DNA of 64,000 nt from Sciurus carolinensis. Taxonomy: Eukaryota > Chordata > Mammalia > Rodentia > Sciuridae. The notes beneath the pieces are model-generated. The model did not search any database. It was given only the letters and a program-made list of their open reading frames with translations, and had not been told where the DNA came from. Below, piece after piece: positions 35,046-46,683 of the stretch (position 1 is its first letter; every line of letters starts with the position of its first letter). The stretch covers positions 11,825,105 through 11,889,104 of the forward strand of contig NC_062232.1 in NCBI RefSeq assembly GCF_902686445.1, in the 5' to 3' direction. The translations under genes were made by a program, and so were the position numbers.

Positions 35046-35965
35046 ATAAGAAGTAATTACATTGTTCTATATGAAAACTTCCAATGGAGAAAAAAATGCA
35101 ATAGGTTTGCCTCACTCCCCAATCCACTATTCTAGTTTCCCACTTTACATTTCAGGGAATCAGGGAGTAGAAAGAAGAGGAGAGTGAGGAGAGAGGAAAA
35201 TAAAGGGACTGGAACAGAGGAGTCCTGGAAAATCTGAAGGACTGACTTTATCAGTGTGTGGCACATAGTAAACACTCAGCTAATGCAAGGTTCTAACTCC
35301 TGCCCTTCTACACATATGTGTTCCCACGTACAAACACATTCTTGAATAGACCCGGAGCTTGGAGTAGGAATTTATGGGTGAATGTGCCCAGCAGTTTTAT
35401 CTAAGGAAACACTAAAACACTGCTTTTCATGTCTGCTAGTTCCTGGGAAGGAGTAAAAGACATTTTTCTTCCAGAGTACAGTTTGTGTTGCTTCTAGATT
35501 GCCTAGTAACAGAAGCCTCTCCTCATTCCCTTTCTGATCTGATTGTTTTCACCTCAATGACTCTTTAAATTAAAAGTTAAAAAAACATATTAATTGTGTT
35601 TTACTTCCCTGAACAATTGAAGCCACTGAATCTCAAACTAAATGCTTCAGAAGCCCACAAACATCATTGCCTGCTATAACCTGCTCAGTTATTAACTTTT
35701 GATTCTGTTATTTTTGTATATTTGGCAACTAGGCATTCTTTGCTATAGACATAACGGGGTAGCCCTGGGGTGGGGGGGTTGGTGTCTGGTCAATCTCTTC
35801 TCAATGGCAAGGTTCCCACATTTGCAGGGCTTTGATTAAAGAAAGAAAATATGCTTTAGTAATTGATTCCCATGGTACAAAACCCAGAGGAAGACTATTG
35901 TCAATCATGAGGAAAGGAGTTTATAAATGAAGGAAGTGGAGTGGATGATTTCTTTGTTATTCTAC
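35046..35965. other. No recognisable gene or repeat
   Basis: Unassigned. 'gtggcacatagtaaacactc' at 35258-35280 may be a MIR scrap. Confidence 0.45.
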
Positions 35966-35969
35966 CACC

Positions 35970-36048
35970 TGCCCCCAGTGCTGGTGATATAACCCAGGAC
36001 CTGGCATGTTCTAGACAAGTGCTCTACCACTGAACTATAAACTCAGCC
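35970..36048 (-). mobile_element. ID SINE
   Basis: 'cagtgctggtgatataaccc', 'acaagtgctctaccactgaa', 'actataaactcagccc'. Confidence 0.85.
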
Positions 36049-36062
36049 CAGAAGGAACTTTT

Positions 36063-36238
36063 TACATGATATTGGGAATTAAAACCAGGGGTGTTCTACT
36101 GCTGAGCTGCATCTCCAATTTTTTTATTTTTTTAGACAGAGTCTTGTTATGTTTCCCAGGCTGACCTCAGACTTGTGATCCTCATGCCTCAGCCTCCAAA
36201 ATCACTGGGATTACAGGTGTGTGCCATCATGCCCAGCC
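36063..36238 (-). mobile_element. B1-ID composite SINE
   Basis: Partial ID complement 'ttctactgctgagctgcatc', T-rich linker, B1 complement 'tagacagagtcttgttatgt' and 'actgggattacaggtgtgtg'. Confidence 0.9.
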
Positions 36239-36984
36239 ATTTTGGAATGGCTATAGAGAGGTCTCTAATCCCAACAAAGCAGATTAGATGTTCATTTGGA
36301 AAGGTAGCCTCTCACTTTTGGCAAAGGGATACATATGTGGGGTTAGGACCAGGTGTGGGGTGTGCTACAGGGAAATGGACACAGCATATCAAGTTTTGTT
36401 TGAATCCTATGAGAAGCCTCTGTGTCATGAGATTGGAAATGGGGGCATGCTCATTGTTGCTAAGAGTCACCCTGAAACCTAGCAGAATTTTCAGCAAACT
36501 GTTGCATAATTTGCCTCATGTTTCTGCAAGAATGTTTCATCTTATTTATTGAAAGAGAAAGCACAATTGAGGTCTTGTCACTGTTGGGACTCAGTGAGCT
36601 TTTGCTTCTTTCTCTTCTATATCTTAAATTGCTTTGATATTTAAAAAAATGTGATTGTAGATATGAGACAGGATCTAAGCATCCTGGTTTTTTTTCCTCT
36701 GCAGAAACACACACACACACACACACACATACATACACACACGCCCAAAAGAAAAACAGAAATCAAAAACACAAGACACGATTACTGAAGAAGAAATAGA
36801 AATTAGAGCTGTTGGACTGTCCATGTTGATTTTTTTCCACTAGTCTTTCAGTTTCCTTATTCTTTGTCCCTAGTTACTACTTACTTATGTTTGAATACAC
36901 TTTTTTTTCCCTTTCTCCTGTTTGGTCACCTCCAAGGAGAACTCTGAGGCATGTCCATCTATTTCTACTTCTTGTTCCCTGAGA
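36239..36984. other. No gene; contains (AC)n microsatellite at 36706-36743
   Basis: AC units plus two ACAT variants. The rest is unassigned; open frames at 36175-36552 run in from the SINE and are not genes. Confidence 0.6.
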
Positions 36985-37150
36985 GGTGGTATGGTCTAAT
37001 AGTTAAGTGTCTAATTATAGGAACAGAGTTATTAGCCATGTAACTGCAGACGAGTTGCTTCCTATTCCTCCTCTCCTTACCTGCAAAAGGAATGTGAATA
37101 GTTCTATATCATAGGGTGGTCATAAGTACTCCTCAAGGGAATATAGTAAA
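36985..37150 (+). repeat. MIR
   Basis: 'gtggtatggtctaatagtta', 'agttattagccatgtaactg', 'cgagttgcttcc', 'atcatagggtggtcataag'. Confidence 0.75.
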
Positions 37151-37377
37151 GCACCCGAAATCCGTGTCAGCTCTGTCTATTATTATATCCCCTGTCCTCA
37201 CTTCTTTCTACAGGTCCTGTACAACTCATTATCTACTTGGTTATCTTGACTTCCATGGGACATAAGTATATTTTAAAATACACAAACATGTCCATGGGGA
37301 GACATTTTCTTGACTGAAAATCCACCAACCACTCTGAAACCAGTTCCATCTGCAATTGCAGTTCCACTTCAATCTTT

Positions 37378-37567
37378 ATTTTTTTCTTGGTACTGGGGAT
37401 TGAACCAGGGGCACTCTACTACCAAGCTACACTCCCAGCCCCCACCTTTTGTTTTCAATTTTGACACAGGGTCTTGCTAAGTTGTCTAGATTGTCCTCCA
37501 ACTTGCCATCCTCCTGCCTCAGCCTCCCCAGTCCCTGACACTCCAGGTGGGCGCCACTACATCTGGG
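37378..37567 (-). mobile_element. B1-ID composite SINE
   Basis: 'ggtactggggattgaaccag', 'ctaccaagctacactcccag', 'acacagggtcttgctaagtt', 'cctcagcctccccag'. Confidence 0.92.
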
Positions 37568-37974
37568 TCATTCTTAAACCTTGAGATTGACTGATGTGGA
37601 GCAGAGGCAATGCATGTCTCAATGACTGAAATGATGCCACCACCCTTCTGTGGAAGCTCTACTTAATACCACCCAGCTAAGCTTTCAAAGATATGTGAGT
37701 AGTTAGTTGCTTGGTTGACATTATTAACCATGTTAGTGATAAATTACATTTTTGACATTATAATAGTATTCTAAACAGAGAACCAAAAACACAGAAATTG
37801 ACAGATGTACAACATGAACCACCACATACTCTTCACCAGTCTTTGACAGCTGTGAATTCAGTTTTGATGGTTTCATCTTGGCGCCTTCCCACTTCTCCAC
37901 TGTCCATACAATTTTGAAGTAAAACCTCATTATCAGATCATTTCATTCAAAGATATTTTAATAAGTCTCTCTGA

Positions 37975-38152
37975 TACAGTGTTAGTACAGTCTGGCCTGT
38001 GGGCCAATCTCTTGTTTTATAAATAAAGATTATTGGAGCAAAGCCACACCCATTTATTTTCCTCTTGTCTATTGCCTGCTTTCCCAGACAGGAAAGCCCA
38101 AACTATTTACTGTTTTGCCCCTTAAGAAAACATGTACTGACCTCTGCTTTAA
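37975..38152 (-). mobile_element. Old DNA-transposon-type repeat
   Basis: 'tctggcctgtgggcca', 'ttgttttataaataaagatt', 'ggagcaaagccacacccatt', 'tactgacctctgc'. Same family as 58645-58960 in opposite orientation. Confidence 0.65.
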
Positions 38153-38277
38153 AAGATAAGCACTTTCCAAAACAACTAAAATACTATTATCACACTTAAA
38201 AGATTAAAAATAATTGACTACACAGTTACTTAAAATTGTTTAAGACTTCATATTTTTTCAAATACCTTCATATTTGT

Positions 38278-38363
38278 ATTTTTTTTTTGGTACTGGGGAT
38301 TGAACCCAGGGCTTTGTGCTTGCAAGGCAAGCACTCTACCAACTGAGCTATATCCCCAGCCCC
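38278..38363 (-). mobile_element. ID SINE (well conserved)
   Basis: 'ggtactggggattgaaccca', 'gcttgcaaggcaagcactct', 'gctatatccccagcccc'. Little diverged, so probably among the younger IDs. Confidence 0.93.
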
Positions 38364-38441
38364 ATATTTGTATCTTGTTTGAATCTTACAACAAGAGGTA
38401 GAGAGGGACAGCCTTAATGCCATTTATTTTATTTTATTTTT

Positions 38442-38651
38442 AAATTTTTTTTCATACCAGGAATTGAATCCAGGGCTGCTTAACCACTGAGCCACATTCC
38501 CAGCCCTTTTTTTATACTTTATTTTGAGACAACTTTCCCTAAGTTGCTTAGAGACTTACTAGGTTGCTTGAGGCTGGCTTTGAACTCATGATCCTCCTGC
38601 TTTAGCCTCTTGAGCTGCTGGGATTACAGGCATGCGCCACCATGCCCAACA
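38442..38651 (-). mobile_element. B1-ID composite SINE
   Basis: 'ataccaggaattgaatccag', 'actgagccacattcccagcc', B1 complement with 'gctgggattacaggcatgcg'. A duplicated 'ctaagttgctta/ctaggttgcttg' segment lengthens the B1 part. Confidence 0.92.
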
Positions 38652-39750
38652 CTTAATGTCATTTAAATCCCTTGTATGTATGACCTTATGAAAGGCAGGT
38701 AGCTAATAAGCAATATGAATAGGCTTCATTTCTGATATATTGTGATGAGGCAAAGGGAAGCTTGAATTTTGCAGTATGTGAATGATAAATTCCCTGTGTA
38801 TTCCTCAGCTATTTCATTTTAAGAGTATTTGACTGAAGAACCTGGTATGGGATATATATTTCAGACATGACTTGGACTTAATTTAAGGTGAGCCTCTTTC
38901 AAGCAGTAAAAATAACAGAGTTTTTATACTGAGTGAGAGTTCCCATGGAGCCACTCTGAGTTTGAAGTGCCATAGTGGCATTTGGAGAAAAATCTATGGC
39001 TAAGCCTGTATTTTACCATCTTCCTCAGGAGAAGATGGTGTGTCATTTTGTAATCCAAAGAAAAAGGGTGAAATGCAAGGTTTAGATTCACTTTAGTTAC
39101 ACGAGCACCTAGAGTTTAGCGGTGCATCTTGGCTATTTTGTCCCATAAAGCTGCCTGGACACAAAATAAAATCTGGAGTTTCTCATGAGAATCCCGATGG
39201 CATTTTTATTGGTTTGCTCATAAGATAATACTCTACCTTTGAGAAGAGAATTCAAGAGAGCATATAAAAGTAGAAAATAGTCACAAAAGTCCAATTACAC
39301 TTCAGAAATTATAAGAACATTAGTTTCCATTTTTATATGACCTGAAACCCACTGTACATTCAAAGGTCAATTCCGAAGTAGCTTCCAGATGGTTTCAAAG
39401 GAATGCTCATTTATGCTTATGAAATTGCTTTCTTTAATGAAATTATAAAAATTTTCCTAGTCAGGCAATTAGCTCTTTGAAAGCAGGGACCACTGCTTTC
39501 TACTCTTTGTATTTTCAGGACCTAGAACTGGGTCTGGCAGGGAGTGGTACTTCATGTTAGTGGTGTTGAATGGCTATATAATGACAACATCATTATTTAC
39601 TTAGATGTGAATAAAATTGCATTTCTAGTAATTAAAATGATTCTACCAACTGAAATACAACTTGACAGTGGAGAATCCTAGCAGATACCATGTAAACCAA
39701 GTGATCAAGGTTAACATTACTACTGATAAATCATATGGAATCAGATACCC
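38652..39750. other. No gene; possible L2-like fragment 39460-39575
   Basis: 'tgaaagcagggaccactgct', 'tcaggacctagaactgggtc' resemble an L2 3' end. The rest is unassigned. Confidence 0.45.
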
Positions 39751-40208
39751 TGTGGTAGGCTGAATAATGGCTCCCAAAGATATCCAGGTCCTGAACCCCA
39801 GTTTCTATGAATATGTTCTCTTAAATGGCTAAAGGGACTTTGCAGACACAGTTAAATATCTAGACAGTGATTATCCTGGATTATCTAGTTAGGGCCAGTG
39901 CATCCCAAGGATCCTTAAAAGTGGGAGGCAGAGGAAGATTGGCCCACAGAAAAAAAGGCAATGTGACAACAGAAGCAGAGAATTGAATGATGTGGCCACC
40001 AGCCAAAGAATACTAGGGACCACCAGAAGCTGGAAGAAGCAAAGAACAATGCTTCTTAGAGACTTCAGAAAGAACCTACCCTGACAACTTGAATTTGCCC
40101 TGTAAGATTCATTTTAGACTTTTGGGATCCAGAATTGTAAGAAAATAAGTTCCTAGTGTTTCAATCCACTAACTTTTCGGTAATTGGTTATAGTAGCAAC
40201 TAATTCAT
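39751..40208 (+). mobile_element. MLT1 LTR
   Basis: Starts 'tgtggtaggctgaataatgg', then 'ccaaagatatccaggtcctg', 'gggactttgcagacacag', 'gattatcctggattatctag', 'gatgtggccaccagccaaag', 'agaagctggaagaagcaaag', ends near 'agcaactaattca'. Essentially full-length. Confidence 0.92.
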
Positions 40209-40706
40209 GCTCTTGATAGGATGTGATAACAAGGGCACTTCACCTGTATGGTTTTCTCCCCCAAGTCCATATCACCAATCTAATCATGAAATTATATCAG
40301 ACAAACCCAAAATGAGGGACATTCTACAAACTACCTACCCAGTACTCTGCAAAAAACAGGGAAGGCAGACATTGTCACAGATAGGAAGAGACTAAGGAAT
40401 CACAGTGGTTAAACACCATGTGGTATCTTGGATTGGATCCTGGAACAGAAACTGACAGTAGTAGACTAGAAGGCCAAAGAAAATCTGTATTTCGGATAAT
40501 AGTATTGCATAAATACTAATTTCTTAGCTTTGTAAGATGTTAACAGCAGAGGAAGATGAGTGAAGGGTACATGGGAAATTTTCATACTGTTGTTACAACT
40601 TTTCTATAAACCTACAATTATTTAAAAATAAAACATTTAAAAAGGGATCCATCTTAGCAATGTGTTTGTCTGGTTAGTCATCTGTTACTGGAGGTAGAAA
40701 TAAGAT
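40209..40706. other. No recognisable gene or repeat
   Basis: Unassigned sequence. Confidence 0.5.
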
Positions 40707-40800
40707 GGGGCTGGGGATATGGCTCAGTGGTTAAGCACCCCTGGGATCAATCCTTGGTACCAAAAAGTAAAAAAAGAAAGAAAGAAAAGAAAAAGAAATA
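40707..40800 (+). mobile_element. ID SINE with GAAA-rich tail
   Basis: 'ggggctggggatatggctca', 'cctgggatcaatccttggta', tail of AAAG units. Confidence 0.92.
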
Positions 40801-41351
40801 AGACAGGAATGTATGTGCTGCTGGGACTTTCTAGGCAGGAGGAAGAAAGAGCTGGAAAGGGATGGTTGAACACAGAGGGACAGTGCCACTCTTGATTGCC
40901 TTCAGTGTTACTGGGTAGTACTGATGCCTCAAGTTTTCCCTGGGCATGGGCAAGGGGAAAATGACCCTGTATTTCATAGATGGAAAATCCACAGCACAGT
41001 AACAAATAATGTTCATTAAATTTATTTGACTTGCCCAAACTCATTGAGCAGATGTTGAAATGGATTATAAATTATTTGATTTCCAGATATATAGTTTTGA
41101 GCAAGAAAGTTCAGCTCCTAATATTTTAAACATGCATACAGATAAGAATCTTTGGTGTTGCTGGATGACAAATGGATTTTGGTCACATAACTTTTCTAGG
41201 TTTGACCATGCTTTCCTTCCCCTCATACTTCAAACACTTGAGGTTCAACTCAGCTTTATAGCTTGCCTTTTTCTGATCTTTTCTGCTTCTTTTGTCTTTT
41301 TGGTGGTTTATCTTTCTTCCCCTTCTCCACCCATTCTACTGACCAGGTGTG
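40801..41351. other. No recognisable gene or repeat
   Basis: Unassigned. A 106-codon frame (41060-41380) has no family match. Confidence 0.5.
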
Positions 41352-41850
41352 ATCTATTGCTGCATAACAAATTACCATAAAGCAGTGGTTTTTAAATGAC
41401 AAACATTTATTAATTCACAATCTCTGTCAGGTAGGAATTTGGGAATGGCTCAGTTGGGTGGTTCTGGTTCAGGGTCCCTCATGAAAGGTGTCAGCTAAGG
41501 TTGCTGTCATTCAAAGGCTTGACTGGGGCTGGAGGATCTGCTTCCAAAATGACACACTCACATAACTGTGGACAGATTTCAGTTCATCACCATGTGGACT
41601 TATCAATACGGATAGTTGAGTGTCCTTAAAACATGGCAGCTGACTTCCTCCAGAGCAAATGATCCCAAGGAGCAAACTGCAGTGTCCCTCACTATCTAGT
41701 CTTGGAAGTTACACTGTCCCTGTAGTCTCATTTTGCTTGCTAGAAGCCAGTCAATAAGTATAATTCACATCCAAGGGGAGGGAAATTAGTCTCTGTCTTA
41801 AAGCAATACATACCAAAACTGGAGAATATATTTTAAAACCACCACACCAG
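41352..41850 (-). mobile_element. Old LTR-type repeat
   Basis: 'ctattgctgcataacaaatt', 'gggaatggctcagttgggtg', 'gggtccctcatgaaaggtgt', 'ggctggaggatctgcttcca', 'acatggcagctgacttcctc'. Best-preserved member of this family in the window. Confidence 0.7.
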
Positions 41851-42719
41851 GTGCTCTCTTGGCCTCCTGGCTGATGGAGAATGTAGTCTTCTCTCCAGGA
41901 TTCCTTTGGACATCCATATTTACTCCTGCAACTTGACTCTTTCTCCTGGAATTCTCCCTTCATCTTTCTCCTAACTTTTCAAGTCTGTTGAAAAGCCACA
42001 GAATGTTGAGAACAGAAAAGGGAACTTGAAATGATCCCAGCATCTCAGGATCTGGAAAGAGTCATCTGCCTTGTTTGTTCCTGCTACAGCACTAAAATTT
42101 GACATCTCTGATTCTTCTCAAGTGAGGGTTGCTGCGATCTTTTTAGCAGCTTCTCAACGGTACTGTCACAAATCTAATGAAATCATGCTTAGTACCCACT
42201 AAATTTAACCACATGACCCTCTCAAAGCCTAACTTCATTTGATTCTCCACAAATGTTTTTGCTATACAGTTAAACTGTGTGTCATTCAGCTTTCTTCTTC
42301 TGTGGGTCCTCTTAATTATTTACTCCTCTGCCTTCACGTTTCATCTCTGAATTCCACTGACTGACTAACATGCCCTTGTTCATATAGCAAACTCAGTATA
42401 AACCAGACTCAGCATTTTCCTCTAGAGTTATTTCCTTCTTATCCTTCTTTATTCTCTGAGTGACAAACCCTGAAAAAATGACCATCCTGGGCTTCTCCAT
42501 TGCCTGTATTCCCCACATTTGTGATGGGATTCTTGCCTCTGTGTTGTGGCAAAAACACCTGCCATGTAGCTTGGTACAATTCTCAGTCATTATCAGGGAT
42601 ATTAAAAAACTTTAATTCAGTGGTTCCTAATTTGAGATTCTCCAGTTGCTGGTTCCATTCTGAACTTGAGATTCCAATCTCCCATCTGTTCCCAGTACCT
42701 GTCCTGACTTCCTTTTCTT
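41851..42719. other. No recognisable gene or repeat
   Basis: Unassigned sequence. Confidence 0.5.
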
Positions 42720-42892
42720 TGGGGGGGAGGTCCTGGGGGTCACTTGACCACTGAGCTGTATCCCCAACCCTTTTTATTTTATTTTGAGACAGGATCTGGC
42801 CAAGTTGCCCAGTCTGGCCTTGAACTTGTGATCCTCTTGCCTCAACCTCCTGAGTAGCTAGGATTATAGGTGTGCACCACCATACCCAGTCA
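42720..42892 (-). mobile_element. B1-ID composite SINE
   Basis: 'ccactgagctgtatccccaa', 'ttgagacaggatctggccaa', 'ctcctgagtagctaggatta', 'gtgcaccaccatacccag'. Confidence 0.9.
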
Positions 42893-43098
42893 AAATTCTG
42901 TTTCTAACAAGCTCTCAGGTCGTGTCCATGCTGCTGACTGAAGGACCACATTTTGGATAGCAAGAGCCCATAGCATCAAACTCTTAAATATGTTTCTTTG
43001 TTTACTGTCTTTCTCCTCAGAAAGGCCAGAACAAGTGCTGTCATGTTGTCAGGATCTTTAAATCTCACAATGCCTACATTATTGGTCCCCAGTATAAC

Positions 43099-43272
43099 AG
43101 AGTGCTAGAATCCCCTGGGCACCTAATGAAAAATACTGATTTCTTGGGTTCTATCCCTGGAGATTTCAACTCAGTAGATCTGGGGTAGGACTGAAGAATG
43201 GGGTAGGACTGAAGAATTTATATTTTTATAAAGCACCCCAATCAATCTCAGTGACTACTTTTTAAAACACTG
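43099..43272 (+). mobile_element. MER20/MER5-like hAT fragment with internal duplication
   Basis: 'tagaatcccctgggcaccta', 'tcaactcagtagatctgggg', ends 'ttttaaaacactg'. The 18-mer starting ggggtaggactg occurs twice in tandem (43182-43199, 43200-43217). Confidence 0.7.
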
Positions 43273-44559
43273 TATTTTATAGGCTAAAGTTTAACCTGAA
43301 ACCTCAAATGCAGTCTTACCCAGCAGATCCAAGATCTCTTATTTCTTATTTTCCCTCCCCTCCAAACCTTTGCTCCAGGAAGACTATCTCGAAAATAGAT
43401 CCAGAGTATACCCTTCTCTTTCTTGTGGTTCCACTTTCAAATTCTACCCACTCTGTAGTTAATCATGTCTAATTCATGCATATTGTTGCTTCACCAAGCT
43501 ATTGTGGAGAGACTTTGTCTCTGCTCTCTTCCATCCCATTGAATTCACCCACCCTCTTCAACTTTATCAAGTCACTGCCCCATCTCCATATTAAAGTCAC
43601 AGAAAAGCGACTTTTCTGGAAAAATGGAAAATGTGATTCTATTGACTGAAATAAAAGTGACATCTGGTCCCCAACACATAAAAGAAAAGACGCTGAGTCA
43701 TCCTCCAATTCTATTCAGAAACTGGAGTCCCTGAGGACTCTTAGGAACTCTTATTATACTTGTTTCATGTCATTTTCACAAGTCACCAGCTTTCTCATAA
43801 CTTGCCACTAAATACAAAGTTAAGCAAAGGCCAGAGTGTGTTTGGTGCTCTGCAGGAAGGTGACACACAATGGTAGAGATGGAAAGAATCACTATAGCTA
43901 ATTAGTGGAAATGATATCAAAATTCTCTAATTAGCCTTTTAAAACATCCTTGATCCCAGAAAATATTAGGTGTCAAACTTCAATATACCTTCACTCCTAA
44001 AATACTATGAGAACATTCTATAGTGGTGTGGAACACAGGACACTAACACCAGCTGTGAGAAATCAACATCTATCAGCATCTGCTTAACTTACATGGGAGG
44101 AAACACTAATTGCCTATTTGGGTTTAAGAACTGAGACTGACTCAGCACCCAGAGGTATCTAAAGAAATAAAGAGAAACAGTTTCCAGAAGTCGTCTTTGT
44201 GAACCAAAACTCTATACCAAACTTCTTAACAAGAATGCAGGATCCATCACCATCTCACTGCCAAACATCAACTCAACCTTTGAGACCAATTATCACCTTT
44301 CCTGAAGAAAACATAGTTACTGCATTCTAGAAAGGGCATAGGTTTCAAGAGCTGCTGGTGTACACATCTTCACATTATTTTTCTCAGCCTCCAATGCAGT
44401 GTCTGGCAACTGTAGATGTTCAAAAAATTTCTTTCAAATGAATAGAGGAGTTGTTGATTCACTAGTATGAAGGGAACCCCTTGCCTATTGGTCTGAGAAC
44501 AATCACTCTTCTGACCTTTTCCAAAATAAACCTTTTCCTCCCATCCCAAAGTAATAATT
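43273..44559. other. No recognisable gene or repeat
   Basis: Unassigned sequence. Confidence 0.5.
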
Positions 44560-44935
44560 GCAGTAATAGTAATAAGCAGCTAATACTAATTGGATACTTA
44601 CTATGGGCCAAATGCTATTCAGTTCTTTTTTTTTTTTTTTGTACTGGAGATTGAACCCAAGGGTGCTTTACCACTGAGCTACACCCCCCATCCTTTAAGT
44701 ACTTTTAATTTTTTTTTTGAGACAGGATCTTGCTAAGTTGCTGAGGCTGGTCTTGAATTTGTGAACCTCTTGCCTCAGCTTCCTGAGTTGCTGAGATCAC
44801 AGGCATGAACCACTGTTCCCAGCACTATTCTGTCTTAACAGGAATCATTTCACTTAGCCCCACAAATTATCCCCACTCTACAGATGAGAAACATGAACCT
44901 TAAGATACTAACTGACCAAGGTGCTAAATGAGGGA
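44560..44935 (-). repeat. MIR split by a SINE
   Basis: 'ttggatacttactatgggcc' lies left of the SINE and 'cactctacagatgagaaaca' right of it, in MIR minus-strand order. Confidence 0.75.
44624..44826 (-). mobile_element. B1-ID composite SINE inserted in MIR
   Basis: T-rich start, 'gtactggagattgaacccaa', 'ccactgagctacacccccca', 'acaggatcttgctaagttgc', 'gagatcacaggcatgaacca'. Repeats of 'ctattc' flank it. Confidence 0.92.
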
Positions 44936-46216
44936 GTCCACATATGGCATCATTAAGTCACATAGTTGGCAACTGATTGACACCAATAGGCTTCTGATTA
45001 GTGACTCATTACTGACAATGCTAAGCTCCACTAAGAAGCTTCCACCTCTAGCCATGTAGCATCAGTCTTCCTGCTGCTGGCAAAAAGGAGTCTTTCATAT
45101 TATAGAAGAAGCATGGCAGCCATCTTACTGTTGTAACCTGCCACCAAAAATGTTCATGACTATACTCTTGGAAGCTTTCCTGGTGGGCCCTTGGAGTGTA
45201 ACAAGTAAAAGTTTCTTTATTCCTAATGGGTCCTGGGAAATGAGACCTTCAGTGGCTTCCTGTCATGTACCTGGAAGAACTGGCTTCACTTAAGTCTTGA
45301 AGATATACTCTTATGATACATTTAGAAGTTGTTGGCTAAAGGTCTAAGCCTGATTCAGATAATATTTACTTAATGAAGTCATCCCTACTATTCCTTTAAC
45401 TATAACTTATTTCTTTCCACTACTCCATCCTCCCCACCAATTCCTTTGGAGAATCTGTGAATCTTTTGTAGTTCTTTATTTCCCACTCAGGGCTCAAGAG
45501 GAAATTTGCTATAAAACAGCAATGCATTCAATTAAAAAATGCAAATAGCTACATCAAAATGCCAATTCATATAATTTTTAGATCAGATGAGGGGAAAAAC
45601 ACACATTTTTCTGGAAAAGACTATTGATCTTTGAGAGTTAAGGATACAGCTGGTGCCCTGGTAAAGGGAACAGGAAGGACTTGGCAAATCTCCAGGAAAG
45701 AGCATGTGTGCATTGTGCTTCTGGTCTTCCCAGATGTCTGTCTCTGGAGGTTCAAGGTGTGAGTCCTGTATATGTTTCTCAGTAGCAGTCCCCTTTCCAA
45801 GAAGGCTGAGCAGGACAGCTCACACAGGTGCATCTCTGAGATTTTAAATCACAGACCTCCTTTTAGAGCAACCCTAACATGCCATTCTAAATGTATCAGA
45901 AAAGGTGAAAAAATGGGCTACGAGCCCATCTGAATTCATGGAGATAGTATGGGAAATATTTCCAGCGCTTTTACAAAGTGCTGGCAACATTCATTAAGCA
46001 CCTACCATAGGTGCTGCGTGCTTAAAAGGGAAGCCAAAGGTATCTGTTAAGCCACGTAAGAACTGTGGTCTGCTGGTTGGTTCTCATTTGGAGAGAGCGG
46101 GCGACTGGGCAGTGATCGAAGTGTCCAGCAGGGGGCTGGCATTCTCTGTCTATACGTGGTTTGATTCCTCTTCAGAGCCTCCGCTCAGGAGAGCTGCTGT
46201 TTGCTGGTGAAGCCGG
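44936..46216. other. No gene; distal GRPR upstream region
   Basis: No convincing repeat apart from a possible MIR scrap near 45985-46015. This repeat-poor stretch ahead of the promoter may contain regulatory sequence. Confidence 0.45.
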
Positions 46217-46330
46217 TGACGTGCAAAGCATCCTGCCTATAGGATTTGAGACTTTCCCAGTGCAGTTTTTTTCTACCCACTTTAAACCTTCAGGTTCTAA
46301 ATATCAGGAAAGACAGGAAATGCAGTGTGA
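46217..46330 (+). promoter_or_regulatory. GRPR: GRPR promoter core: CRE-like site and TTTAAA element
   Basis: A TTTAAA element lies at 46281-46286, 403-398 bp upstream of the ATG. I recall the human GRPR promoter using a TTTAAA motif at about -407 to -402 from the ATG, with transcription starting about 43 bp downstream; the same spacing predicts a start near 46329 here. TGACGTGC at 46217-46224 matches the CRE octamer at 6 of 8 positions and lies about 112 bp upstream of that predicted start, where I recall the human CRE being placed. The motifs and spacings are seen; the function is inferred from the human gene. Confidence 0.6.
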
Positions 46331-46384
46331 AAACAGCAGGCCAAAAGTTCTTAGTTAACTGTAGCCCCGAAGTCTCAGAGTAGG

Positions 46385-46420
46385 ATGGAGGTAGATAGAG
46401 CTGAGACAGAGTGGGCTTAA
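46385..46420 (+). other. Upstream ORF (11 codons plus stop) in predicted GRPR leader
   Basis: An ATG with A at -3 and G at +4 opens an 11-codon frame that ends at TAA, 264 bp upstream of the GRPR start codon. If transcription starts near 46329, this is the first AUG in the leader, and I see no other AUG before the GRPR start. A short uORF with good context and a long gap to the main ORF usually allows reinitiation and mild translational damping. The ORF is seen; its presence in mRNA and any effect are inferred. Confidence 0.45.
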
Positions 46421-46683
46421 TTCTAAGCCTTTCTTTGGACTGAGTTTTTGTGGTTAACTTACTCAATTGAGATATACTGCACTGGTTACCCAAAGGCCAG
46501 AGCAGTACCAGCATCAAAATAGTGACAGTTTTGAATACCATAGTATCTGTGCATTTAGGGTATTTTGATTAAAGAAGATAAAGAGGCCAGAATAGATCTT
46601 ATCCTCATCTTCACCTAACTGCAGCATCAAAAGTTAAGAAAGAGCATCTTCAGGGCACTTTTAGGTGAGAAGAAAGTCTAGAA

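Noticed and set aside
36175..36552. 125-codon open frame
   Set aside because: Starts inside a B1-ID SINE and reads into unassigned DNA; product of the repeat's base composition.
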